52,557 bases of DNA, taken from Alphaproteobacteria bacterium. Its GTDB lineage: Bacteria; Pseudomonadota; Alphaproteobacteria; Rhodospirillales; Magnetovibrionaceae. Positions within the stretch are counted from its first letter, which is position 1; each line of letters opens with the position of its first letter. The notes beneath the pieces are model-generated. The model was not told the origin of the DNA and ran no database searches. It worked only from the letters and a program-made list of their open reading frames with translations. The position numbers were made by a program, and so were the translations under genes. The stretch is from assembly GCA_015231605.1 (NCBI GenBank), contig JADGBG010000008.1, positions 1 to 52,557 of the forward strand. The letters are read 5' to 3'. Shown here one piece after another: positions 16,494-25,766 of the stretch.

Positions 16494-17222
16494 TCAAACG
16501 AAACCCCGCACAACCCGCGCCAAAACCAGCACGTCCACGGACGCCGCGCCGCCGCGCAACAGCACCTTGGCGCAGGCCCGCGCCGTGGCGCCGGTGGTGT
16601 AGACGTCGTCCACCAAAAGCACCCGTTTGCCCCGGATCCGCGCGCCCCGGCGGGGATGGACGCGAAACGCGCCCTGGACGTTCCGGGCCCGCGCCTTGAC
16701 GCCCAGATGCCCCTGGCTCGGCGTGCGCCGCGCGCGCACCAGGGCGTCCGGCAGGACCGCCACGCCGCAAGACCGCCCGAGCGCCCGGGCCAGCAGCGCG
16801 GCCTGATTGTAGCGGCGCGAGAACAGCCGCGTCCAATGCAAGGGCACCGGCACGACCAAGTCCGCCTCCGCCACCAAGGCGCGTCCGGCCTGCGTCATCC
16901 ACTTGGAAAACAGCTTGGCCAGCTCGGTACGGTCGGCATGCTTGAACCCCAGCACCAGATCCTTGGACGCGTCGTCGTAAAGCAGCGCGCCCCTGGCCCG
17001 CCCGAACGGGGGGCGTTCGCGCGCGCACGCCCCGCACAACGCCCGGTCCGGAACCTCGTGGTCGAAGGGATGGCCACAGGCGTCGCACACCGGTGGACCG
17101 ATGAACGTCAGCCGCGTCCAACAGTCGGGGCACAGCGCATGCGGCTCGCCCACCACCCGGCCGCAACCGAAGCACGTCGGCGGCAACACCAAATCCAGAA
17201 TCCGGCCCGCTTGGCGCAGCAT
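16494..17222 (-). CDS. comF: ComF family phosphoribosyltransferase-like protein
   Basis: A 242-residue ComF/GntX-family protein. The N-terminal zinc finger is CFGCGRVVGEPHALCPDCW, and a second CGACARERP segment follows. The phosphoribosyltransferase signature VLLVDDVYTTGATA lies near residue 195. ComF in transformable bacteria takes part in DNA uptake; in most alphaproteobacteria its role is unproven. The ATG at 17222 is preceded by GGAGGGAG and begins MLRQAGRILDLVLPP, typical of the family; longer in-frame extensions are not conserved-looking. Confidence 0.88.
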   Translation of the reverse strand: MLRQAGRILDLVLPPTCFGCGRVVGEPHALCPDCWTRLTFIGPPVCDACGHPFDHEVPDRALCGACARERPPFGRARGALLYDDASKDLVLGFKHADRTELAKLFSKWMTQAGRALVAEADLVVPVPLHWTRLFSRRYNQAALLARALGRSCGVAVLPDALVRARRTPSQGHLGVKARARNVQGAFRVHPRRGARIRGKRVLLVDDVYTTGATARACAKVLLRGGAASVDVLVLARVVRGFV

Positions 17223-17285
17223 GCTCCCTCCCTTCCGGCCACTTGCGGACTTTAACACCCGTCCGCCCTGTGTCATATAGGGGCC

Positions 17286-18182
17286 ATGGTCACGCCCGAA
17301 CACATGTCTCTTTTCGAACGTCCCCACGTGCGCGCGCACCGCGAACGCGCCGCGCCCAAGCTGGACGCGCACGACTTCCTGTTCCGGGAAGTCGCCGACC
17401 GCCTGACCGAACGCCTCGACGACGTGAAACGGGACTTTCCCGTGGCGCTCGACATCGGCTGCCATGGCGGCGAGGTGGCGCGCACGCTGGGCGAACGCGG
17501 CAGGATCCAAACCCTGTTCCAGTGCGACCCCTCCCCGGCCATGGCGAAGCGCGCGGGCGGCGTCGTGTTCGCGGCGGACGAGGAGTTCCTGCCCGTGAAG
17601 CCGGGCGCCGTCGATTTGGTGTTGTCGAGCCTCAGCCTCCATTGGGCCAACGACCTGCCTGGCGCGCTGGTGCAAATCCGCCGGACCTTGAAGCCCGACG
17701 GCTTGTTCCTAGGCGCGATGCTGGGCGAAGGCACCTTGCAGGAGCTGCGCACCGCCTTGATGGCCGCCGAAATGGAGATCGAGATGATCATGACGCCGCG
17801 CGTCTCTCCCTTCGCCACCGTGCAGGACGTGGGCGCGCTTTTGCAGCGCGCGGGTTTCGCCATGCCGGTGGTGGACACTGAATCCATCACGGTCAGCTAC
17901 CCCGACATGTTCAAGCTGATGCACGACCTGCGCGGCATGGGCGAGAACGGCGCGGTCAGCGGGCGGCGCAAGAACTTCACCCGCCGCGACACCCTGATGC
18001 GCGCCGCCGAAATCTACACGGAGCGTTTCGCGGGCAAGGACGACTGCGGCGAGGGACGCATCCCCGCCACCTTCGACATCGTCTACATGACCGCCTGGGC
18101 CCCGCACCCCGACCAACAACAACCCGCCAAGCCCGGCACGGCCTCCGTCAACCTGATCGACCTTCTGAACAAAAACGATTGA
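17286..18182 (+). CDS. NDUFAF5/BioC-like methyltransferase-domain protein
   Basis: A 298-residue protein beginning with the family signature LFERPHVRAHRERAA. The SAM-fold motif is ALDIGCHGGEVARTL (about 55–69), with DLVLSSLSLHWANDLPGAL as post-motif. This matches bacterial homologues of the mitochondrial complex I assembly factor NDUFAF5, which are common in alphaproteobacteria. NDUFAF5 hydroxylates an arginine of a complex I subunit; whether the bacterial protein does so is not established. BioC is the alternative, but no biotin gene is near. Confidence 0.78.
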   Translation: MVTPEHMSLFERPHVRAHRERAAPKLDAHDFLFREVADRLTERLDDVKRDFPVALDIGCHGGEVARTLGERGRIQTLFQCDPSPAMAKRAGGVVFAADEEFLPVKPGAVDLVLSSLSLHWANDLPGALVQIRRTLKPDGLFLGAMLGEGTLQELRTALMAAEMEIEMIMTPRVSPFATVQDVGALLQRAGFAMPVVDTESITVSYPDMFKLMHDLRGMGENGAVSGRRKNFTRRDTLMRAAEIYTERFAGKDDCGEGRIPATFDIVYMTAWAPHPDQQQPAKPGTASVNLIDLLNKND

Positions 18183-18186
18183 TGCG

Positions 18187-18900
18187 ATGAAATTCGAAAC
18201 CCCGCTGATCACCGGAAAGCTCATCAAGCGCTACAAGCGCTTCCTCACCGACGTGGAACTGGACGACGGCACGGTGGTGGTCGCGCACTGCGCCAATTCC
18301 GGATCGATGCTGTCGGTGAACGAACCGGGGGCACGGGTGTGGTTGAGCCCCGCCGCCAACCCCGACCGCAAGCTCAAATACACATGGGAGCTGATCGAAA
18401 TCGGCGGTTCGGCCATGGTCGGCATCAACACCCAGCACCCCAACCGCATCGTCGCCGAAGCCATCGAGGCCGGGAAAGTCGCAGAACTCACCGGCTATTC
18501 CAGCATTCGGCGCGAGGTGAAGTACGGCAAGAATTCGCGAATCGACATCTTCCTGGAAGACGCCGCCAGGCCCGCCTGCTACGTCGAGGTCAAGAACACC
18601 ACCATGCGCCGCGACCTTTCCCCCGGCGCGCCCGCCGAATTTCCCGACGCGGTGACGTCGCGTGGCGCCAAGCACTTGGAGGAACTGGCCGACATGGTGG
18701 CCCAGGGCCATCGCGCGGTGATGTTCTACCTGATCCAGCGCGACGACGCCGACAGCTTCACCCTCGCCGCCGACATTGACCCGACCTATGCCGAAGGCCT
18801 CAAGGCGGCCATGAAGGCGGGCGTCGAGGTGGTGGCGTATGGCTGCCGGGTGACGCCGGACGAAATCGAAATCACGGCTCCCGCCGCCATCAGGCTTTGA
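18187..18900 (+). CDS. sfsA: SfsA family DNA-binding/nuclease protein
   Basis: A 237-residue SfsA protein. Landmarks are KRYKRFLTDVELDDG near the N-terminus (OB-like DNA-binding part), HCANSGSMLSV, and the nuclease-like core with SRIDIFLED and CYVEVKNTTM (Asp and Glu-x-Lys of a PD-(D/E)xK site), followed by PDAVTSRGAKHLEEL. The length is normal. SfsA was named for maltose metabolism in E. coli and has been proposed to act as a nuclease. The start lies four bases after the previous stop, so the two are co-transcribed. Confidence 0.93.
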   Translation: MKFETPLITGKLIKRYKRFLTDVELDDGTVVVAHCANSGSMLSVNEPGARVWLSPAANPDRKLKYTWELIEIGGSAMVGINTQHPNRIVAEAIEAGKVAELTGYSSIRREVKYGKNSRIDIFLEDAARPACYVEVKNTTMRRDLSPGAPAEFPDAVTSRGAKHLEELADMVAQGHRAVMFYLIQRDDADSFTLAADIDPTYAEGLKAAMKAGVEVVAYGCRVTPDEIEITAPAAIRL

Positions 18901-18952
18901 TTTCCCGGCCCGGGTGTCCTAAATCTATACCGAACCACGAACGAAGAGCACC

Positions 18953-19744
18953 ATGAGCGACAGCCGATCCATCAAGATCCACGGCCCCGGAGACTTCGAG
19001 GGCATGCGCAAGTCCGGCCAACTGGCCGCGCGCACGCTCGACATGATCGCGCCGCACGTGAAGCCGGGCGTCACCACCGAAGAGATCAACCGGCTGTGCC
19101 ACGACTTCATCGTTTCCCACGGCGCGCAGCCCGCGCCGCTGAACTACCGGGGCTTTCCCAAGTCGATCTGCACCTCCGTGAACCATGTGGTCTGCCACGG
19201 CATCCCCGGCGACAAGACGCTGCAGAACGGCGACATCGTCAATATCGACGTCACCACCATCCTGGACGGTTGGTTCGGCGACACGTCGCGCATGTTCTAC
19301 GTGGGCGACGTGCCGGTGAAGGCCCGGCGTCTGGTCGACATCACCCACGAGGCCCTGTGGCGCGGCATCCGCGCGGTGAAGCCCGGCGCGACCACCGGCG
19401 ACATCGGTCACGCCATCCAAACCTACGCCGAGGCGGAACGCTGTTCCGTGGTCCGGGACTTCTGCGGCCACGGCCTGGGCCGCGTGTTTCACGACGCGCC
19501 CAACATCATGCACTTCGGCCGCCCGTCCACGGGTCCCAAACTACAGGCGGGCATGTTCTTCACCATCGAACCGATGATCAACCTGGGCAAACTGGACGTG
19601 AAGATCCTGGCCGACGGCTGGACGGCGGTGACCAAGGATCGCTCGCTTTCGGCGCAGTTCGAACATTCCATCGCGGTGACCGAAGACGGATACGAGGTCT
19701 TCACCCTGTCGCCGGAAGGACTGGACAAGCCCCCCTTCGCTTAG
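18953..19744 (+). CDS. map: type I methionine aminopeptidase
   Basis: A 263-residue methionyl aminopeptidase that removes the initiator methionine from nascent proteins. The metal-binding residues are all visible: the two Asp in NIDVTTILDGWFGDTSRMF, His in FCGHGLGRVFH, Glu in FTIEPMI and Glu in AQFEHSIAVTEDG. The substrate histidine lies in VNHVVCHGIP. The length is typical for type Ia enzymes. It is followed by radC after 40 bases. Confidence 0.95.
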   Translation: MSDSRSIKIHGPGDFEGMRKSGQLAARTLDMIAPHVKPGVTTEEINRLCHDFIVSHGAQPAPLNYRGFPKSICTSVNHVVCHGIPGDKTLQNGDIVNIDVTTILDGWFGDTSRMFYVGDVPVKARRLVDITHEALWRGIRAVKPGATTGDIGHAIQTYAEAERCSVVRDFCGHGLGRVFHDAPNIMHFGRPSTGPKLQAGMFFTIEPMINLGKLDVKILADGWTAVTKDRSLSAQFEHSIAVTEDGYEVFTLSPEGLDKPPFA

Positions 19745-19784
19745 GCACTCTATCCCCACATCGCACCCAGGGTTGTGGGGGACC

Positions 19785-20486
19785 ATGCCGGACACGCCGA
19801 CATCCGAAACCGCCAAGCCGCATTACGCGGGCCACCGCGCGCGGCTGCGCGAACGGTTCCTCAAGTCCAAGGGCGCGGACCTCGCGGATTACGAACTGAT
19901 CGAACTGTTGCTGTTCGCCGCCATGCCGCGCCGCGACGTCAAGCCCGTGGCCAAGGCCCTGCTGGCCCGGTTCGGATCGTTCGCGGGGGTGATGAACGCC
20001 GACCCGGCGGAGCTGCAAAAGGTGGGCGGCGTCGGCGAGACCGCGGCCGTGAGCCTGATGGCGGTGCGCCAGGCGGCGGAACGCCTACTCCAAGACGACG
20101 TGATGAATCAGCCAGTGCTGGGCAACTGGCAGAGCCTGATGGACTACCTGCGCGTCGCCATGGGCCGCAACAAGACCGAACAGTTCCGGGTGCTTTTTTT
20201 GAATCGTAAAAATGTGTTGATCGTCGACGAGCTGCAACAGGAAGGCACCGTCGACCACACCCCGGTCTATCCGCGCGAAGTCATCAAGCGCGCCCTGGAC
20301 CTGGGCGCCAGCGCGCTGATCCTCGCCCACAACCACCCGTCGGGCGATCCCAAGCCCAGCCAGGCCGATATCGAGATGACCCGCGAATTGCAGGCCGCCG
20401 GGGAAAAGCTCGGGATTCAGCTCCACGACCACGTGGTCGTCAGCCGCTCCGGCACCACCAGCTTCAAGACGCTGGGGCTGCTTTAA
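19785..20486 (+). CDS. radC: RadC family JAB-domain protein
   Basis: A 233-residue RadC protein. An N-terminal helix-hairpin-helix-like region (about 20–110, with FGSFAGVMNADPAELQKVGG) precedes a JAB metalloprotease-like domain whose signature AHNHPSGDPKPSQAD includes the His-x-His and Asp metal ligands. Despite the name, a role in DNA repair is doubtful in studied species. The ATG at 19785 with GGGGGA just upstream is preferred over a TTG at 19773. Confidence 0.93.
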   Translation: MPDTPTSETAKPHYAGHRARLRERFLKSKGADLADYELIELLLFAAMPRRDVKPVAKALLARFGSFAGVMNADPAELQKVGGVGETAAVSLMAVRQAAERLLQDDVMNQPVLGNWQSLMDYLRVAMGRNKTEQFRVLFLNRKNVLIVDELQQEGTVDHTPVYPREVIKRALDLGASALILAHNHPSGDPKPSQADIEMTRELQAAGEKLGIQLHDHVVVSRSGTTSFKTLGLL

Positions 20487-20575
20487 AGAATTTTGGTTGC
20501 CCTCGCCGGGCGCCGCTTCCGGCGGCTTGGCCGCTCGCTCAATGCTCGCTAAAGCGGCGCACCTCAGATTCCGAT

Positions 20576-22009
20576 CTAAGCGGCCGTGCCGCCGACGGTG
20601 ATGTTTTCCAGCCGCATGGTGGGCTGTCCGACGCCCACGGGGACGCCCTGGCCGTCCTTGCCGCACATGCCGACGCCGGTGTCCAGCTTCATGTCGTCGC
20701 CGATCATGGTGACGCGCTTCAAGTCCTCGGGCCCGCTGCCGATCAGGGTCGCGCCCTTGACCGGCGCGCCGATCTTGCCGTTTTCGATGATATAGGCCTC
20801 GGTGCAGCTGAATACGTACTTGCCGGACGTGATGTCCACCTGCCCGCCGCCGAAGTTGACGGCGTAAATGCCTTTCTTGACCGATTCGATGATTTCGCGC
20901 GGGTCCTTGTCGCCGCCCAGCATGAAGGTGTTGGTCATGCGCGGCAACGGCGTGTGGGCATAGCTTTGCCGCCGCCCGTTGCCGGTGGACGCCGCGCCCA
21001 TCAGGCGCGCGTTCATGCGGTCCTGCATGTAGCCTTTCAGGATGCCGTCCTCGATCAGCACGGTGCGCGACGTGGGCGTGCCCTCGTCGTCGATGGTGAG
21101 CGAGCCGCGCCGCCCTTCCATGGTTCCGTCGTCCACCACGGTGACGCCGGGGGCGGCCACGCGCTGTCCCAGAAGTCCCGCGAAGGCCGACGTCTTCTTG
21201 CGGTTGAAGTCTCCTTCCAGGCCGTGGCCCACCGCTTCGTGCAGCAACACGCCGGGCCAGCCCGGACCGAGCACCACCGTGGCCTCGCCCGCCGGGGCGG
21301 GCACGCTTTCCAGGTTCACCAGCGCCTGGCGCAGCGCCTCGTCGGCGATGTTTCGCCAGTTTTCGGGGCTCACCCAGGCGTCGTAAAGGGCGCGGCCGCC
21401 CGAACCGAAGGACCCGCTTTCCATGCGGTCCCCCTGCCCCGCCACCACGGCCACGTTGATGCGCACCAGCGGCCGGATGTCGGCCGCCGAACCACCGCCC
21501 GGACGCAGGATTTCCACCGCCTGCCAGTTGCCCGCCAGGGACGCGGTCACCTGCTTGACGCGCGGGTCTTGGCCGCGCACGTAGGCGTCGATGTCGGCCA
21601 ACAGTTTGACCTTGGCGTCGAAGGCCATGGCGCCGAGCGGGTTTTCATCGCCATAGAGTTTCGCGTTGGTGCCCTGGGGCGGTTCGGCCAGCGTGCCACC
21701 GTGGCCGCGCGCCACCGCCTTGACCGTTTCCCCGGCGCGGCGGATGGCGTCTTCGGATACCTCGCTGGCGTGCGCGTAGCCCGCCGTCTCGCCCGACACC
21801 GCGCGCAGCCCGAAGCCCTGGGCGGTGTCGAAGTTGGCGGATTTCAGCTGCCCGTCGTCGAACATCAGGCTTTCGGATTGGCGGTATTCCAGAAACAGTT
21901 CGCCGTCGTCCGCGCCGCCCAGCGCGTCCTCCACCAACCCGGTGACGCGCCCCCGGTCCATGCCGGTGCGCTCGAAGAACAGTTTGCCGGTGGCGGCGGA
22001 ATGGGACAT
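20576..22009 (-). CDS. tldD: metalloprotease TldD
   Basis: A 477-residue TldD subunit. The zinc motif is HEAVGHGLEGD (His-Glu-x3-His) in the centre, and the C-terminal half has GVTVVDDGTMEGRRGS and EAYIIENGKIGAPVKG, diagnostic of TldD. TldD forms a heterodimer with PmbA/TldE that degrades unfolded peptides and matures microcins. The partner gene pmbA lies 2.3 kb away on the other strand. The length and all landmarks are intact. Confidence 0.95.
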   Translation of the reverse strand: MSHSAATGKLFFERTGMDRGRVTGLVEDALGGADDGELFLEYRQSESLMFDDGQLKSANFDTAQGFGLRAVSGETAGYAHASEVSEDAIRRAGETVKAVARGHGGTLAEPPQGTNAKLYGDENPLGAMAFDAKVKLLADIDAYVRGQDPRVKQVTASLAGNWQAVEILRPGGGSAADIRPLVRINVAVVAGQGDRMESGSFGSGGRALYDAWVSPENWRNIADEALRQALVNLESVPAPAGEATVVLGPGWPGVLLHEAVGHGLEGDFNRKKTSAFAGLLGQRVAAPGVTVVDDGTMEGRRGSLTIDDEGTPTSRTVLIEDGILKGYMQDRMNARLMGAASTGNGRRQSYAHTPLPRMTNTFMLGGDKDPREIIESVKKGIYAVNFGGGQVDITSGKYVFSCTEAYIIENGKIGAPVKGATLIGSGPEDLKRVTMIGDDMKLDTGVGMCGKDGQGVPVGVGQPTMRLENITVGGTAA

Positions 22010-22178
22010 GCGGATTCTCCAATCAATCAGGGCTTAAGTCATGCCAGACGGGCCGCCCCCTGGCAAGACCGCCCCCTGCATATGGGTGCCGGGATTGTAC
22101 GGCGCAAGTTTGCGGTTTTTTCATCCGCCCGCTTCCGCTAGCATCCCGCAAACCGCAATCGTGGGAAGGAAACGAAAG

Positions 22179-23069
22179 ATGTTGCGCACTCTGACCATGG
22201 CCGCCCTTATGGCGTTGAGCGTCTCCACCGCCCAGGCCGAGGACGTGTTTCTCAAAACGACCATGGGGCTGACGCTTGGCGCGAACCTTGAGCTGGCCGA
22301 CGGCAAAAGCGTGGCCGACGGCGTCGTGCTGCTGACCCACGGCACGCTGGCGCACAACAAGATGGAGATCATCGTCGCCTTGCAGGAAACGCTGAAGGAA
22401 CGCGGCATCAGCACCCTCGCGCCCACGCTCGGTCTCGACGTGAACAAGCGCCAAGGCATGTACGACTGCACGGTTCCCACCACCCACAAGCATTCCGACG
22501 CCATGGACGAAATCGGCCTGTGGCTGGATTGGCTGAAAGGCCAGGGCGCGCGGCAGGTGGTGCTGGCCGGCCATTCGCGCGGCGGCAACCAGACCGCCTG
22601 GTTCGCGGCGCGCGAAAACGACCCGGCCGTCAGCCGCGTCGTGCTGATCGCCCCCGCCACCTGGAATGCCGACGACGCGGCCAAGGGATTCGCGAAAACC
22701 CACAAGCAGGATCTCAAGGGCGTGCTCACCCGCGCCGAACGGATGATCGAAGTGCAGCACGCCAACGACCTGATGAAGGGCGTGGGCGTTCTGTACTGCC
22801 CCGGCGCGGACGTCACCGCCGCCAGCTTCGTCAGCTACTACCGCTTCGACGACCGCCGCCACACGCCGTACCTGATCCCGATGATCGAAAAGCCCGTGCT
22901 GGTGATCGCGGGCAGCGAGGATACGGTGGTTACGGGCCTGATCGATGCCGTCAAGCCCCTGGCCGACGCGGGCAAGGCGCAGCTTGTGGTGATCGACGGC
23001 GCCGACCATTTCTTCAAGGACCTGTACGCCGAGGACGTCGCCGACGCCATCGCCGAATTCCTGCAGTGA
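22179..23069 (+). CDS. exported alpha/beta hydrolase
   Basis: A 296-residue protein with a signal peptide (MLRTLTMAALMALSVSTAQA, cleavage after residue 20). The hydrolase fold shows LLTHGTLAHNK (oxyanion region), nucleophile elbow GHSRGG, acid in AGSEDTVV and catalytic His in DGADHFF. An esterase or lipase-like activity in the periplasm is likely; the substrate is unknown. The ATG at 22179 with GGAAGGA upstream gives the signal peptide; longer extensions would not. metZ follows after 10 bases, an operon arrangement whose logic is unclear. Confidence 0.85.
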   Translation: MLRTLTMAALMALSVSTAQAEDVFLKTTMGLTLGANLELADGKSVADGVVLLTHGTLAHNKMEIIVALQETLKERGISTLAPTLGLDVNKRQGMYDCTVPTTHKHSDAMDEIGLWLDWLKGQGARQVVLAGHSRGGNQTAWFAARENDPAVSRVVLIAPATWNADDAAKGFAKTHKQDLKGVLTRAERMIEVQHANDLMKGVGVLYCPGADVTAASFVSYYRFDDRRHTPYLIPMIEKPVLVIAGSEDTVVTGLIDAVKPLADAGKAQLVVIDGADHFFKDLYAEDVADAIAEFLQ

Positions 23070-23079
23070 GCAACCGACC

Positions 23080-24273
23080 ATGAGCAAAACATCCTCACCC
23101 GCCGATTGGCAGGCCGCGACCAAGCTGGTGCGCGGCGGCTTGGAACGCACGCCGTACGGTGAAATCTGCGAGGCCCTGTTCCTCACCCAGGCCTATGCCT
23201 ACGACAGCGCCGAACAGGCCGAGCGCAGCTTCACCGGCGAAGAAGATCATTACGTCTATTCCCGCTACGGCAATCCCACCGTGACCATGTTCGAAAACCG
23301 CCTAGCGTTGCTGGAAGGTGCGGAGCACTGCATCGGTCTGGCCAGCGGCATGGCGGCGGCGTTTTGCGCGCTGGCCTGCCAAGTGAAGGCCGGCGACCGG
23401 GTGGTGGCCGCCACCGCGCTGTTCGGCGCGTGCTACCACATCATCGCCAACATTCTGCCGAACTGGGGCGTCACGGTGGAATTCGTCGACGGCACGGACC
23501 TGGGCGCGTGGGAACGCGCGCTGTCCACCCCCGCCAAGGCGGTGTTTCTGGAAACGCCGTCCAACCCGACGCTCGACATCATCGACATCCGCGCGGTCGC
23601 GGATCTCGCCCACAAGGCGGGGGCGAAGCTGGTGGTGGACAACGTGTTCGCCACGCCGCTTTTGCAAAAGCCGTTGGCATTGGGCGCGGACATCGTGACG
23701 TACTCAGCGACCAAGCATATCGACGGCCAGGGCCGCACGCTCGGCGGCGCGGTGCTCAGCAATGACGCGCACTTCATGGAAAAACAGCTGACGCCGTTCT
23801 ACCGCAACACCGGCCCCAGCCTCAGCCCGTTCAACGCCTGGATCCTGCTGAAGGGCATGGAGACGCTGGAGCTGCGCGTCCTGCGCCAATGCGACAACGC
23901 GCTGGACATCGCGCGTTTTCTGGAAGGCCGGGGCGAGGTGTCGCGGGTCATGTATCCGGGGTTGGACAGCCACCCGCAAAAAGATCTGGCCATGGCGCAG
24001 ATGTCCGGGCGCGGCGGCACCGTGGTGTCGTTCGAGGTCAAGGGCGGGCGCGAGGCCGCGTTCAAGACGATCAACGCGCTCGGGATCATCGACATCGCCA
24101 ACAATCTGGGCGACGTCAAAAGCCTCATCACCCATCCCGCCACCACCACGCACCAGCGACTCAAGCCCGAGGAACGCGCCGCCATGGGCATATCGGACAG
24201 CCTCGTGCGCCTGTCGGTGGGGATCGAGGATGTGCGCGACCTGACCGCCGACCTCGCCCAAGCCTTGGCCTGA
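23080..24273 (+). CDS. metZ: O-succinylhomoserine sulfhydrylase
   Basis: A 397-residue PLP enzyme of the Cys/Met metabolism family, making homocysteine from O-succinylhomoserine and sulfide in methionine synthesis. Visible features are YSRYGNPTVTMFE, HCIGLASGMAA (PLP phosphate binding), VVDNVFATPLLQKPL with the PLP aspartate, and the lysine in SATKHIDGQGRTLGG. Features at THQRLKPEERAAMGI and LVRLSVGIED close the fold. The GGLERTPYGE opening fits MetZ better than MetB or MetY. No SAM riboswitch could be placed upstream because the gap to the hydrolase is only 10 bases. Confidence 0.92.
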   Translation: MSKTSSPADWQAATKLVRGGLERTPYGEICEALFLTQAYAYDSAEQAERSFTGEEDHYVYSRYGNPTVTMFENRLALLEGAEHCIGLASGMAAAFCALACQVKAGDRVVAATALFGACYHIIANILPNWGVTVEFVDGTDLGAWERALSTPAKAVFLETPSNPTLDIIDIRAVADLAHKAGAKLVVDNVFATPLLQKPLALGADIVTYSATKHIDGQGRTLGGAVLSNDAHFMEKQLTPFYRNTGPSLSPFNAWILLKGMETLELRVLRQCDNALDIARFLEGRGEVSRVMYPGLDSHPQKDLAMAQMSGRGGTVVSFEVKGGREAAFKTINALGIIDIANNLGDVKSLITHPATTTHQRLKPEERAAMGISDSLVRLSVGIEDVRDLTADLAQALA

Positions 24274-24325
24274 GCGCATTCCTTCCCTACATTCCGGGGA
24301 GGGCCATTTTGATATCGGGGACGTG

Positions 24326-25672
24326 ATGACGGATTCCATCGAAGCCAAACTCGACCTTTTGCAGGACCTGATCCGGCGCGCCCAAAAGCGCGGCGCGGAC
24401 GCGGCGGACGCCGTGTTCGTCGAGGGCACGTCCCAGTCCCTGTCCTGGCGCCTGGGCGCGGTCGAGCAGTTGGAACGCTCCGAAGGGCAGGATCTGGGTC
24501 TGCGGGTTTTCGTCGGCCGCTCGCAAGCCATCGTGTCGTCGTCCGACACCGGACGCGACGCCCTGGACGAACTGGTGGAACGCGCCGTCGCCATGGCGAA
24601 AATCGTGCCGGCGGATCCCTATGCGGGCATCGCGGATCCGGGTCAACTGGCCACGGAATTCCTCGATTTCGACATGTTCGATCCGTCAGAGCCCAGCGCC
24701 GAGGAACTGAAGGACATGGCGCGGCGCGCCGAACAGGCCGGCATGGCGGTGACCGGCGTCACCAATTCCGAAGGCGCCGGGGCGGGCTTCGCCCACACCC
24801 GCGTCGCCATGGCGGCGTCCAACGGCTTCGCCAGGTCCTACGCCCGATCCAGCCACAGCCTCAGCGCGTCGATGCTGGCGGGCGAAGGCACGGGGATGGA
24901 ACGCGATTACGACTACACCGGCGCGGTGTGGGCGGGCGACCTGCGCACGCCCGAGGACATCGGCCAAAGCGCGGGCGAAAAGGCGGTCAAACGCCTGAAT
25001 CCGAAAAAGGCCAAGACCCAGCAGGTTCCGGTGATTTACGATCCGCGCGCGGCGCGCTCGTTGCTCAGTCACCTGTCCGGGGCCATCAACGGCTCGTCCA
25101 TCGCGCGCGGGACTTCGTTCCTCAAGGACATGCTGGGCAAGGACGTGTTCGCCCCCGGCGTCACCGTGGTGGACGACCCGCACCGCATGCGGGGGCTGCG
25201 TTCCGCGCCGTTCGATGACGAAGGCCTGCCGACGGCGAGGCGCGACGTCGTCGATTCCGGGCGGCTCACGACGTGGCTGATGGACCTGCGCTCGGCCCGC
25301 CAGTTGGGCCTTGCCTCGACCGGCCACGCGTCGCGCGGCGTGTCCAGCCCGCCGTCGCCGTCGGCGACGAATTTCTATTTCGCCCCCGGCGCTCTGACGC
25401 CCAAGCAGCTGATGGCGGACATCAAGGCCGGGTTCTACGTGACCGAACTGATCGGCATGGGCGTCAATTCCGTCACCGGCGATTATTCGCGGGGCGCCAG
25501 CGGTTTCTGGATCGAAGATGGCGAAATCGCGCACGCGGTGTCCGAAGTCACCGTGGCGGGCAACCTGAAGGACATGTTCAAGGCGCTCACCCCGGCCGAC
25601 GATCTGGTGTTTCGCTATGGCGTCGACGCCCCCACCGTGCGAATCGACGGCATGACGCTGGCGGGAAGCTGA
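24326..25672 (+). CDS. pmbA: metalloprotease-partner PmbA (TldE)
   Basis: A 448-residue PmbA/TldE protein, the partner of TldD. Family segments include AVEQLERSEGQDLGLRVFVG, GVTVVDDPHRMRGLRSAPFDDEG and FWIEDGEIAHAVSEVTVAGN. The HExxxH zinc motif of TldD is absent, as expected for this subunit. The ATG at 24326 is preferred over the GTG three bases upstream; GGGG at 24317–24320 gives normal spacing. It lies 94 bases before msbA. Confidence 0.93.
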   Translation: MTDSIEAKLDLLQDLIRRAQKRGADAADAVFVEGTSQSLSWRLGAVEQLERSEGQDLGLRVFVGRSQAIVSSSDTGRDALDELVERAVAMAKIVPADPYAGIADPGQLATEFLDFDMFDPSEPSAEELKDMARRAEQAGMAVTGVTNSEGAGAGFAHTRVAMAASNGFARSYARSSHSLSASMLAGEGTGMERDYDYTGAVWAGDLRTPEDIGQSAGEKAVKRLNPKKAKTQQVPVIYDPRAARSLLSHLSGAINGSSIARGTSFLKDMLGKDVFAPGVTVVDDPHRMRGLRSAPFDDEGLPTARRDVVDSGRLTTWLMDLRSARQLGLASTGHASRGVSSPPSPSATNFYFAPGALTPKQLMADIKAGFYVTELIGMGVNSVTGDYSRGASGFWIEDGEIAHAVSEVTVAGNLKDMFKALTPADDLVFRYGVDAPTVRIDGMTLAGS

Positions 25673-25766
25673 TCCCCTTTTTCTTTCTTCCACTTTGGCA
25701 GGCGTGCTATGGTCCGGGGCCCGTTTCGGGGATTCTCCCCAGTTGAACTTTGAGTGACCGACACCC

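Noticed and set aside
20487-20575. Possible tRNA or small RNA between radC and tldD
   Set aside because: No cloverleaf, and no convincing stem with T-tract, was found.
22010-23079. SAM riboswitch upstream of metZ, as found in many alphaproteobacteria
   Set aside because: metZ starts 10 bases after the hydrolase gene, and no SAM-II-like pseudoknot could be recognised upstream of the hydrolase.
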